This document shows, in pieces, positions 55,611-63,080 of a stretch of DNA of 64,000 bases. The position numbers and the translations under genes are program-made. The notes beneath the pieces were generated by a model. The model did no database searches, was not told where the DNA came from, and saw only the letters and a list, made by a program, of their open reading frames with translations. The stretch is from Neolewinella aurantiaca (GTDB taxonomy: Bacteria; Bacteroidota; Bacteroidia; Chitinophagales; Saprospiraceae), in the NCBI RefSeq assembly GCF_008014675.1, contig NZ_VOXD01000011.1, positions 104,146 through 168,145 on the forward strand. Reading direction: 5' to 3'. Every line of letters starts with the position of its first letter. Position 1 is the stretch's first letter.

Positions 55611-55871
55611 ATTGATAGTTGACAGACCTTCGGCCTGCCCGCCCGGATGTTTGAGTCCCCGGTTCTGCCTCTCCTGATTCGGTGTGAATAACAAGTTGCA
55701 CCAACAAAAACAAAGGGGTGATCCCCCACGCCGCGAGAGACCGGACTCAGGCCCTGAACATAAGCGACCCTTGCGTGGATTCCTGCAGCTTGTTACCCAT
55801 ACCCTGATTCCTCCGCCTTAACACGTCTACCAACTTTTCCGTAGCTTACCTCCAACTGAAAATATTACCAA

Positions 55872-56801
55872 ATGAGATTAATGCAACACAAGCGCGAAGC
55901 CTACTGGTTCTACCGCTACCTTTCCGTCTTTTACGACAAACTGGTTAATCCCCTTTTCTGGACGGCCAGGATGAGAGAAAAAGCACTTGATATTGGATAT
56001 TGGGACGACGACGAGGAGCTTTCGGTAATCGACGTTGGCTCCGGTACAGGCTTCACGACCGAAGGAATCGTAAAAAGGGTACCTTCCACGAACGTTACTT
56101 GTGTGGACCAGAGCCCGCACCAGATGAACCACGCCAAAGCGAAGCACGAACTTGCTGGTTGTACTTTTCAACTCGGTGATGCAGAAAATCTGCCCTTTGA
56201 CGATGATTCATTCGATCGCTACGTTTCGGCGGGTTCTATCGAATACTGGCCCGATCCACAGCGGGGCCTCAACGAGGCTTACCGCGTTGTCAAGCCGGGC
56301 GGCTGGGCGTTGATGATCGGCCCCCTTGAACCGGTGAATCCCATCAGCCGCTTCGCGGCTAATACCTGGATGCTCTTTCCGCCGGAGGAGGATTACTTCC
56401 GTTACATGGAGCGTGCCGGCTTTGACCGTATCGACTATACCTACGTCAGCCCCCATTGGCAGAAGAACGATCGCTACGGCATCGCTATCGTAGGCCGTAA
56501 ACCGCTGCCGGGCAAGAGCCCCAACCATTACGAAGCAGTAGCCGAAGAGCGGCAGCTCGTTGCGGTAGATAATGAAGGTGTTACCCTTGGCCGCGGTCTT
56601 ATGCTCGCAGGTCGGGTGATCCTTGGCTCTGCGGCGGGCTTTATCTTCATCCCAATGGCACTGATTGCCTCCGTTACGGCTCCGATGCGGGGCATCGACA
56701 AGGAGCCCGAACCACTGAATTCGCATCAGAAAGTTGCATTGGCCACCGTAGGAGTTGTAGCCGCGGTTCTGATCGTCAACCGGCTTACGCGCCGCAGGTA
56801 A
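55872..56801 (+). CDS. MPBQ/MSBQ methyltransferase-like (VTE3-type)
   Basis: 309 residues. The N-terminus HKREAYWFYRYLSVFYDKL, the SAM site VIDVGSGTGFTTEGIVKR, DQSPHQMNHAKAKHE and above all DRYVSAGSIEYWPDPQRG correspond closely, as I remember it, to the plant VTE3 enzyme that methylates 2-methyl-6-phytyl- or solanesyl-benzoquinol in vitamin E and plastoquinone synthesis. A hydrophobic C-terminus (~245-300, two segments) would anchor it in the membrane, as in VTE3. It is followed within 25 bases by a VTE4-like gene. It differs in pattern from UbiE/MenG, the usual Bacteroidota quinone methyltransferase. The substrate is inferred from similarity and context. Confidence 0.85.
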   Translation: MRLMQHKREAYWFYRYLSVFYDKLVNPLFWTARMREKALDIGYWDDDEELSVIDVGSGTGFTTEGIVKRVPSTNVTCVDQSPHQMNHAKAKHELAGCTFQLGDAENLPFDDDSFDRYVSAGSIEYWPDPQRGLNEAYRVVKPGGWALMIGPLEPVNPISRFAANTWMLFPPEEDYFRYMERAGFDRIDYTYVSPHWQKNDRYGIAIVGRKPLPGKSPNHYEAVAEERQLVAVDNEGVTLGRGLMLAGRVILGSAAGFIFIPMALIASVTAPMRGIDKEPEPLNSHQKVALATVGVVAAVLIVNRLTRRR

Positions 56802-56822
56802 GACTACAATCTCCCAGGTAAT

Positions 56823-57668
56823 ATGGCAACGCTCAATACGCGAATCAAAGACTTTTACGATGCTTCTACTCCCTTATGGTTAAACACCTGGGGCGAGCAG
56901 ATGCACCACGGTTTTTATGGTCCTGACGGAAAGCGCAAAGTAGCGCACCAGCAGGCCCAACTGGACATGATCGATGAGTTGCTCAGCTGGGGACAGTCGC
57001 CGGCCAAACCGACGTATTTTCTCGATGCCGGTTGTGGGGTAGGGGGCAGCAGTCGCTATCTTGCCCTGAAGCACCTCGGGGCCAAAGGTCTCGGCGTTAC
57101 CCTTAGCCCGGTGCAGGCCGAAAACGGAATGCGCTATAACCGCGAAGCAGGGGTTGATGACCGGCTGGAGATTCGGGCTCAGGATGTGTACACCCTCGAT
57201 CCGGTGCAGGACGGACCTTTCGACCTGATCTACAGCATGGAGTCGGCCGAGCATATGGAAGACAAGCAGGCACTGCTTGATCTGTTCTACAGCCTGCTGC
57301 GTTCTGGCGGTCAGTTGGTAATGGCTACTTGGTGCCACCGCGAAGAACCGCCGGCGCTTTCGGCGGGAGACGAGAAGGTACTCAGCAAAATTTGTGAACT
57401 TTACCACCTGCCGCCGCTGGTGAGTGTGCTAACCCTCGGGCAAGCCGCCGAGAAAGCCGGTTTCCGGGATGTCGCGACCGATGACTGGTCGGCCGCCGTA
57501 GAGCCCTTCTGGGGGGCAGTCATCAGTTCCGGACTTGATCCACGCAACTGGCCGGGTCTGATCGGAGCGGGAATGAGCACCATCAAAGGCGCGTGGGCGA
57601 TGAAGTACATGAAAGAAGGATTCCGCACGGGAGCAATCCGGTACGGGGTTTTGCGGGGGAGTAAGTAG
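56823..57668 (+). CDS. Gamma-tocopherol methyltransferase-like (VTE4-type)
   Basis: 281 residues. FYDASTPLWLNTWGEQMHHGFY, the SAM site FLDAGCGVGGSSRYLALK, GVTLSPVQAENG, IYSMESAEHMEDK, MATWCHREE, LPPLVSVLTL and the C-terminus TIKGAWAMKYMKEGF with GAIRYGVL follow the gamma-tocopherol C-methyltransferase family motif by motif. In plants and cyanobacteria this enzyme turns gamma- or delta-tocopherol into alpha- or beta-tocopherol. Some relatives methylate other natural products, so a different prenylquinol or alkaloid-like substrate is possible. The stop codon lies inside the left inverted repeat of the inserted element. Confidence 0.83.
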   Translation: MATLNTRIKDFYDASTPLWLNTWGEQMHHGFYGPDGKRKVAHQQAQLDMIDELLSWGQSPAKPTYFLDAGCGVGGSSRYLALKHLGAKGLGVTLSPVQAENGMRYNREAGVDDRLEIRAQDVYTLDPVQDGPFDLIYSMESAEHMEDKQALLDLFYSLLRSGGQLVMATWCHREEPPALSAGDEKVLSKICELYHLPPLVSVLTLGQAAEKAGFRDVATDDWSAAVEPFWGAVISSGLDPRNWPGLIGAGMSTIKGAWAMKYMKEGFRTGAIRYGVLRGSK

Positions 57669-57706
57669 TGGGTAGTTGGTAGACGGTAGTGGGTAGTGGG
57701 TAGTGC
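57665..57706. repeat. Left inverted repeat of the 739-bp element
   Basis: A GTAGTGGG-word sequence. Apart from two mismatches and one extra GGGTAGT unit it is the complement of 58369-58403. It overlaps the TAG of the VTE4-like gene. Confidence 0.75.
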
Positions 57707-57712
57707 CCGCAC

Positions 57713-57796
57713 GCGCAAACCATTGTCGCTCAACTCCCTCCCAGCCTCCCCACATCGCTAAGCTGGGAGGAGCAGTCGCGACAATCTGGTTTGCGC
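57713..57796. repeat. Palindromic element, copy A
   Basis: GCGCAAACCATTGTCGC pairs with 57778-57796 with a 2-base bulge; an inner stem CCTCCCAGC/GCTGGGAGG follows. Its reverse complement closely matches copy B at 60241-60332, including CCAGATTGT, CTCCTCCC and GATGTGGGGAGGCTGG. Confidence 0.7.
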
Positions 57797-57864
57797 CCGG
57801 GAACAGGCTTTGCCGGCAAATCCGGACTTTCCGGACATTATTTTTGGAGTCTGTCTCAATATCT

Positions 57865-58370
57865 GCCATGCATATCGCACCTCCAACGTGCGGCAGCTTT
57901 GTTCGCGGCTTGTTCTAACGCCAGCCACGCATATTGCACCTCCAACGTGCAGTAGCTTTGTTTGTGGCCTGTTCTAACGCCAGCCACGCATATTGCATCT
58001 CCAACGTGCCGCAGCTTTGTTTGCGGCTTGTTCTAACGCCAGCCACGCATATTGCATCTCCAACGTGCCGCAGCTTTGTTTGCGGCTTGTTCTAACGCCA
58101 GCCACGCATATCGCATCTCCAACGTGCGGCAGCTTTGTTTGCGGCTTGTTCTAACGCCAGCCACGCATATTGCATCTTTGAACGCTCGGCAGCTTTGTTT
58201 GCGGCCTGTTCTAACGCCAGCCACGCATATTGCACCTCCAACGTGCGGTAGCTTTGTTTGCGGCCTGTTCTAACGCCAGCCACGCATATTGCATCTTTGA
58301 CGCGCGGCAGCTTTGTTTGCGGCCTGTTCTAACGCCAGCCACGCATATCACACCTCCAACGCGCGGCAGC
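57865..58370. repeat. 59-bp tandem repeat array, about 8.5 units
   Basis: Full units begin (GCCAGCCACG) at 57920, 57979, 58038, 58097, 58156, 58216 and 58275, with partial units at 57865 and 58334. The period is 59 bp, once 60. Each unit contains a short hairpin GCCGCA/TGCGGC around GCTTTGTT. There are no spacers, so it is not CRISPR. The period is not a multiple of three and no frame keeps a constant peptide, so it is non-coding. Confidence 0.9.
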
Positions 58371-58403
58371 ACTACCCACTACATTCTACCAACTACCCAC
58401 TAC
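58369..58403. repeat. Right inverted repeat of the 739-bp element
   Basis: Complement of the left repeat (57665-57706). It ends 12 bases before the start codon of the prenyltransferase gene. Confidence 0.75.
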
Positions 58404-58415
58404 CAACTAATTAAA

Positions 58416-59276
58416 ATGGTTACATTTCTTCGCTTCGGTCGTGCTCATACCCTCATCGGAACCACGCTTTCCCTGCTGGCGCTTTACCTGATGGCTGCCC
58501 GTCATACAGGAGTGGAGGATTGGTGGATGTTCGGAATTAGTCTGTTCTCCTGCCTTGCGGCGAATGTGTACATCACGGGGCTGAACCAGGTGACGGACGT
58601 AGAAATAGACCGGATCAACAAGCCGTATCTTCCGCTGGCAAGTGGAGCGTACTCGATGCGGACAGGGAAAGTGATTGTGGGAGTTTGCCTTTTTCTAGCG
58701 ATAGCTACCAGCCTGGTGTACATGCCGTGGCTGACGGCGACTGTGCTGTCCAGTTTGCTGATCGGAACGGCTTACAGCGTGGAGCCGGTGCGGCTTAAGA
58801 AATACCATTTCTGGGCCGCGTTCTGCATCATTGTGGTGAGGGGGCTGATCGTAAATCTATTGCTGTACCTTCATTTCAGAACAAGTTTGGGGGCGGGGCC
58901 GCAGGTGCAGGGAACGGTTTGGCTGCTGACTACGGTAATCTTCGTTTTTGGAATCATTATTGCCTGGTTTAAGGACCTCCCTGATACCGAGGGAGACGAA
59001 GCACACGGCATCAAGACGCTGACGCTGTTGCAATCCCGCGAGTGGGTGTACAACCGGGGCGGATTGCTTCTGACGGTAACATTGTTTCTGGCTGCAGCCT
59101 ACTCGTTTTGGGTGGGGTGGGTGTACCTGGGCGTCGGGCTCGCGGCCTTGCTGGTCAGCTACCGCTTCGTCGCTTCCCGGCTCGATTTGAAAGATCAGGC
59201 TTCGATCGCCCGCTTTTATCAGGGCACATGGGTAGTATTCTTTGGGGTTTACCTCGTCTTCGCTGTATTCGGGTAA
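58416..59276 (+). CDS. Homogentisate prenyltransferase-like UbiA protein (VTE2/HPT-type)
   Basis: 286 residues from the ATG at 58416; earlier in-frame codons read through the tandem array. About eight hydrophobic segments. FLRFGRAHTLIGTTLSLLA, NVYITGLNQVTDVEIDRINK (first Asp motif NQxxDxxxD, 57-65), YLPLASG, IGTAYSVEPVRLKKY, VRGLIVNL and the second Asp motif KDLPDTEGD (186-194) match the homogentisate phytyl/geranylgeranyl transferase branch of UbiA, and not MenA, UbiA or chlorophyll synthase. It would join homogentisate to a C20 prenyl diphosphate with loss of CO2. A dispersed 19-mer lies in a loop (G-A-G-P-Q-V-Q). Confidence 0.87.
   Translation: MVTFLRFGRAHTLIGTTLSLLALYLMAARHTGVEDWWMFGISLFSCLAANVYITGLNQVTDVEIDRINKPYLPLASGAYSMRTGKVIVGVCLFLAIATSLVYMPWLTATVLSSLLIGTAYSVEPVRLKKYHFWAAFCIIVVRGLIVNLLLYLHFRTSLGAGPQVQGTVWLLTTVIFVFGIIIAWFKDLPDTEGDEAHGIKTLTLLQSREWVYNRGGLLLTVTLFLAAAYSFWVGWVYLGVGLAALLVSYRFVASRLDLKDQASIARFYQGTWVVFFGVYLVFAVFG
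58892..58910 (+). repeat. Dispersed 19-mer, copy 19 (inside the prenyltransferase gene)
   Basis: GGCGGGGCCGCAGGTGCAG, two mismatches. Sense strand. The rightmost copy in the window. Confidence 0.8.
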
Positions 59277-59339
59277 TTTTCTGCAGCCTTTGGGCTGCAC
59301 GAATACACCAGCCGCCTTACTTTTTGCATCCAAGCAAAC

Positions 59340-60155
59340 ATGTCACGATATCTACTAAGCCTTCTTCTAACGACAATGTCGCTCGCCGCCGCAAATGCAT
59401 GTTCCTGCATAGGCCATACTTCTTCTTTTAATCTGATGGACTACGATGCGGCCGACCTAATTGTAGAGATTACGGGGTCCGAATACGCTAGGCCAGTGAA
59501 AAGGAAGTCTTTTGACAGAGAAGCCTATCGAATTGAAATCGAGGAAGCCAGGAGACGAGGGAAATCTATTCCCCCACCACCTCCCCCTCCACCAATGAAC
59601 AGCATTGAGTTCAGAGTGAAGGTGGAGTCTGTTTTTAAAGGAGATATTGAAGGAGATTCTCTTACGCTGACTACCTCACCTTTTGGTCCAAGTTGCGGAT
59701 GGCAGCCAGGAAAAGGAGAGCGATACATCCTCTATCTGTACAATCGCGCTAACGAGAACGGTGTAGAGAGTATAGGCGTATCGTTATGCTCTCGTAAAAC
59801 GCGCTTAACTAATGGACGAGGGGCAGCGGAAATAGAAATCCTAAGGGAGTTGTCTTCTGCCCGGGATGGTGCGATATGCGGTGAGCAACTAAGTCTTTTG
59901 CCTGGAACTGAAGCGGAACGGTACGTGGCATTCGACGGCAGTTTCAAGGACGGTGTGCGACACGGAGAATGGAACCTCTACCCAGCCATCTACTACGAGC
60001 CTGATGCCGATATAGATTATAATCTTCCCGAAGTTACGCTCCTTTTCGATGAAGGGAGAATCGTTGAAGTGAATTCGCGGGTGTCTTCTGAAACCGTAAA
60101 CGAAAGAGGTTATTTAAAGCGATGGATGGTTTTTTATCTTAAGAGCAGGGAGTAG
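59340..60155 (+). CDS. Secreted TIMP/NTR-like protein with MORN-like tail
   Basis: 271 residues with a Sec signal peptide (MSRYLLSLLLTTMSLAAANA) so that the mature protein begins CSCIGHTSS, the Cys-x-Cys start typical of bacterial TIMP/netrin-like domains. Supporting: ADLIVEITGSE, FRVKVESVFKGDIEGDSLTL, SCGWQPGKGERYILYLY and VSLCSRKTRL with paired cysteines. A run of nine prolines with intervening Ile is at about residue 78. The C-terminus FDGSFKDGVRHGEWNLYP is one MORN-like repeat. Function unknown; a surface binding or inhibitor role is guesswork. Confidence 0.72.
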   Translation: MSRYLLSLLLTTMSLAAANACSCIGHTSSFNLMDYDAADLIVEITGSEYARPVKRKSFDREAYRIEIEEARRRGKSIPPPPPPPPMNSIEFRVKVESVFKGDIEGDSLTLTTSPFGPSCGWQPGKGERYILYLYNRANENGVESIGVSLCSRKTRLTNGRGAAEIEILRELSSARDGAICGEQLSLLPGTEAERYVAFDGSFKDGVRHGEWNLYPAIYYEPDADIDYNLPEVTLLFDEGRIVEVNSRVSSETVNERGYLKRWMVFYLKSRE

Positions 60156-60240
60156 TGTATCCGCCAACCCGCCTCAATCACAAAGTCCTATCTGTTATAC
60201 GACAACTGAAGTTGTCGCCTGTAGTGAGCAAAGTCCCTTC

Positions 60241-60332
60241 GGGCGCAAACCAGATTGTAACGATTACTCCTCCCCGGCGTACCGATGTGGGGAGGCTGGA
60301 AAGGGTGAGAGCGATAATCTGGCTTGCGCCCG
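60241..60332. repeat. Palindromic element, copy B
   Basis: GGGCGCAAACCAGATTGT pairs with ATAATCTGGCTTGCGCCC at the other end. It is an inverted copy of element A (57713-57796). The two copies bracket the tandem array, the prenyltransferase and the TIMP-like gene. Confidence 0.7.
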
Positions 60333-60500
60333 GCAAAACCTCGTTGAAGGTATTGCTGGATTTGTGTAATTTTTTAACTTCTGATCTAAATCCACCTGAC
60401 CTGAAATCCTTATATTCATCCATCGCTAATGCGTACCTAAGCCCGTTATACACCCGTATCCGTAAGTTGTCCCGACTGATGGAGGCCGAAGGCGTATTTT

Positions 60501-60520
60501 GGAGTCTGGAGTCTGGAGTA
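60501..60520. repeat. GGAGTCT tandem repeat
   Basis: Seven-base word GGAGTCT repeated (60501, 60508, partial at 60515). One of several short-word repeats in intergenic DNA here. Confidence 0.6.
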
Positions 60521-60593
60521 TCCCGAAAATGTGAGCCTTAGCCGTTTATAAACGCAAGCATACGTTTTAAGGCACATTACTCTGCATTTTTGG

Positions 60594-60671
60594 CTCCCTC
60601 TCCGCTGAGCCTTAGGCGAGCACGAAGCACTGCGAGAAGCAAACCTTGTTGGAGAGGGCGGGGGGCAGGGC
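60594..60671. repeat. Diverged relative of the MITE-like element
   Basis: CCCTCTCCGCTGAGCCTTAG and, after a longer insertion, GGAGAGGGCGGGGGGCAGGG match the inverted core of the element at 9895-10005. The terminal repeats are not preserved. The rest of 60156-60832 is made of G-rich repeat sequence (for example around 60765-60798) and has no gene. Confidence 0.55.
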
Positions 60672-60832
60672 TGAGGCATAGGATTCGATTTTAAGCTTTT
60701 AGCTCGAGATGATAGTCACCACCTAAGAGCTTTCAACCCAAAACGCCTAGCGTTTTCACAAGCCCATCCCCCGTGGGGAGGGGTTGGGGTGGGGGTTTAA
60801 CACGGCTTAACTAGCCTATGCGTTAGCCCTGA

Positions 60833-61423
60833 GGGCGGGGGGAGAGGGGAAAAGCATTTGTTGATCTGCGGCCCAAAAAGCGGACCATTCTGCCGAAGGT
60901 GTTAAGTGTTGAAGAGGTCCGGCGTTTGTTTGGGGCCATCAGCAATACGAAGCACCGGTGCATTCTGAAAATCATCTACGGAGGAGGGCTGCGGCTGAGT
61001 GAAGTAGTGAATCTTCGCATAGCGGATATTCATTCTGATCGCTTACAAATATTTGTCAACGGCGGCAAGGGTAAGAAAGACCGCTACACGACGCTATCCG
61101 CCAAATTCCTTACGGAGTTGCGGCAGTACTTCCGTGAATACCAGCCACAACACTGGCTGTTTGAGGGCCAGACCGGTGGACAGTACAGCAAGCGCTCCGT
61201 ACAGGCCATCTTGCGGAAAGCCGTCGACAAAAGTGGCGTCAACCCTTTGTGTACTGTACATACTCTGCGCCACAGTTACGCTACGCATTTATTGGAATCT
61301 GGTGTCTCTCTTCGGCACATCCAGGAACTCCTTGGACACGCCAATAGCTCAACTACGGAGGTATACACCCACGTTTCCACGGCGGAGAAGCAAGGTGTAA
61401 TCAGCCCACTGGACCGGATTTGA
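60833..61423 (+). pseudogene. Tyrosine recombinase, N-terminally truncated
   Basis: The frame is open from an in-frame TGA at 60830-60832; the first usable start is GTG at 60899 (174 residues). The linker (FVDLRPKKRTILPKVLS) and the full catalytic domain remain: GLRLSEVVNL (Arg), GGKGKKDRY (Lys), HTLRHSYATHLLESG (His-x-x-Arg), LLGHANSSTTEVYTH (His, nucleophile Tyr). The DNA-binding N-terminal SAM-like domain is gone, replaced by G-rich repeats. The C-terminus GVISPLD recalls integron integrases and a common Bacteroidota recombinase group, but the extra segment specific to IntI is absent. Probably inactive, or active only with a partner. Confidence 0.75.
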
Positions 61424-61440
61424 GTTGCGGGATATTGGCA

Positions 61441-61582
61441 GTAAACACGCAACAGGCTTTTACCTGTTTGGAGTTGGTGGAGTTGCGTGTTTACGGTATA
61501 TTGGCGGGGGGAAAGCGCAACTGGTGTATAGCGGAGATATCTGGTATACGCGCAATACGTGTGCAACTGTGTTCTGCGCAAC
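61441..61582. repeat. Inverted repeat and GCGCAAC-type sites after the recombinase
   Basis: GTAAACACGCAAC (61441-61453) is the exact complement of GTTGCGTGTTTAC (61482-61494), with a smaller hairpin ACAGG/CCTGT inside. GCGCAAC recurs at 61515 and 61576, GCGCAAT at 61550, GTGCAAC at 61561. These may be recombinase binding sites (inference). Confidence 0.5.
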
Positions 61583-61635
61583 GAATAAACATTGATCTAA
61601 TTTCTATCGAGTTTATCATAATGAAGATAAAGTTT

Positions 61636-61643
61636 TAATTTTG
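61636..61643 (+). promoter_or_regulatory. -7 box before the first AT-rich lipoprotein gene
   Basis: TAATTTTG fits TAnnTTTG and ends 4 bases before the ATG, so the transcript would be essentially leaderless. The -33 element is weak (TTT). Confidence 0.45.
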
Positions 61644-61647
61644 CTTG

Positions 61648-62085
61648 ATGAAATATAATTCACTACTAGTTGCCTTCATGTTTATTATATATTCACTAAT
61701 TTCATGTTCAGGTGAATCAGCGAGCAATCAAATAAGTGTCAATCGAATCGAGGTTCCTCTTAAATGTGGAGATACTATACAAGTAAATTCTATTTCATAC
61801 GGATTAAATGGTCAACATAAGAGGATTTTTCTATCAGATGTCAATGACATACATGCTGTTAGTGCTTTAAATGATGAAATTATGTTTTCAGGTTATATTT
61901 CTGTATATATTTTTGACGCTTTACCTAAATCAATTATATATAGCACTTCAGGTCCAAGAACTCCATTGCAACTATTGAAACGTAGTGATTGTATAACTTA
62001 TCAAAAAGTGACGGGGTCAGATTTGTATTGGTTGTCTAAGAATAATAGTCGTGAACTAATTGATATTCTAGACAAATTTAATTAG
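61648..62085 (+). CDS. AT-rich lipoprotein of unknown function
   Basis: 145 residues from the ATG at 61648 (MKYNSLLVAFMFIIYSLISCSG), with lipobox LISC. The codon use is AT-rich, unlike the genes to the left, pointing to acquisition. I recognise no domain. It lies just after the truncated recombinase. Confidence 0.7.
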   Translation: MKYNSLLVAFMFIIYSLISCSGESASNQISVNRIEVPLKCGDTIQVNSISYGLNGQHKRIFLSDVNDIHAVSALNDEIMFSGYISVYIFDALPKSIIYSTSGPRTPLQLLKRSDCITYQKVTGSDLYWLSKNNSRELIDILDKFN

Positions 62086-62222
62086 TTCTTGTATCATGTC
62101 ATTTAATGTTTACTAACGATGGATAAAATTAAATCAAGTTACATAATTAAGATAACTTAATTATAACAGAAATTAGGATTGTAATTCATTCTAACTAATC
62201 TAATCGATCTAATTAAGAATTA

Positions 62223-62807
62223 ATGGGAAAGGTTATACTCATTTACGTAATCTGTATTTTTAGTTTATCGTTATTTTCATCATGCGATGAGAACGCTAAT
62301 AATCATAAGATCAATGATGTCGATGTATTCTCAAATGAGTTTTTAGGTTATGGCTTATTTGAACCTGCTCCTTTGAGAATTACAGCTTATTTCAGCGAGT
62401 GCGGCGAATTTGGAGACCACTTTGAAGAAGTATTAGTTTCCAAGATTGAGGACAATAAATATTTAGTGAATTTAATTCAATATGATTTGTCCTGTGGTCC
62501 ACCACCTCCTCCAATAAATGGGAACGAAGTCGATTACAGAAGAGAGGAGGTTATTAATAATGATTCAATAATAATCACCAATTTCAAATCAAAAGTTATA
62601 CTCAGATATATACATGAGGTAGTATCTGCGAAACTGTTGGAAGAAAATTTTGTGCATTCTGGCCAAGCATTCACTATTGAAAATATGGATTCTACAATGT
62701 TTATAAGCCTTTATGGAAATGACAAAAATAATGAAGTGAGATACGTACAATTTATAAAGGGTATTGGATTTGAACCGATGACAAATGAATATAATTATAT
62801 TCAATGA
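62223..62807 (+). CDS. AT-rich lipoprotein of unknown function
   Basis: 194 residues with a signal peptide and lipobox FSSC (MGKVILIYVICIFSLSLFSSC). AT-rich like its neighbours. A GPPPPP run sits in the middle. Its stop codon is directly followed by ACATAAA, the left end of the attC-like palindrome, which is how integron cassettes end. Function unknown. Confidence 0.72.
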   Translation: MGKVILIYVICIFSLSLFSSCDENANNHKINDVDVFSNEFLGYGLFEPAPLRITAYFSECGEFGDHFEEVLVSKIEDNKYLVNLIQYDLSCGPPPPPINGNEVDYRREEVINNDSIIITNFKSKVILRYIHEVVSAKLLEENFVHSGQAFTIENMDSTMFISLYGNDKNNEVRYVQFIKGIGFEPMTNEYNYIQ

Positions 62808-62953
62808 ACATAAAAAATGCGCAGAACACCGCAGCCCCGTCAACCCGCGCGGATCGCCAGTGGGGCGGAGCCTAAGTTTTGGGGGAGAGACAATCTTGCG
62901 CTATGCCTTACCTTTGGTGGAACGCGCGGGCTGCGGGGCTGCAAACGTTATGT
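62808..62953. repeat. attC-like palindrome
   Basis: A GC-rich imperfect palindrome in AT-rich surroundings. ACATAAA (62808-62814) faces GTTATGT (62947-62953); GCAGCCCCG (62831-62839) pairs with CGGGGCTGC (62934-62942); CCCGCGCG (62844-62851) pairs with CGCGCGGG (62923-62930). The total length, 146 bp, and the end core GTTATGT are like long attC sites, but GTTATGT fits GTTRRRY imperfectly. Confidence 0.6.
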
Positions 62954-63080
62954 GCGATTAAAATAAAAGGTATAGACTCTTAGACTCTTTTTAGGCATTT
63001 TGTCCAGTTATTATTTAGCTGAGAATAGCCCTAAGGGTTTAATTATTAGATGATTATTTAAAAAATGTATCCATATTTCG

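Noticed and set aside
58033..58283. Repetitive small proteins encoded in the tandem array
   Set aside because: The 59-bp period shifts the frame in every unit, so no peptide is kept; the frames are by-products of the repeat.
57865..58370. CRISPR array
   Set aside because: Units follow each other directly with no variable spacers and no cas genes are present.
60155..60541. A 128-codon open frame after the TIMP-like gene
   Set aside because: It runs straight through palindromic element B and the GGAGTCT repeat; no coding features.
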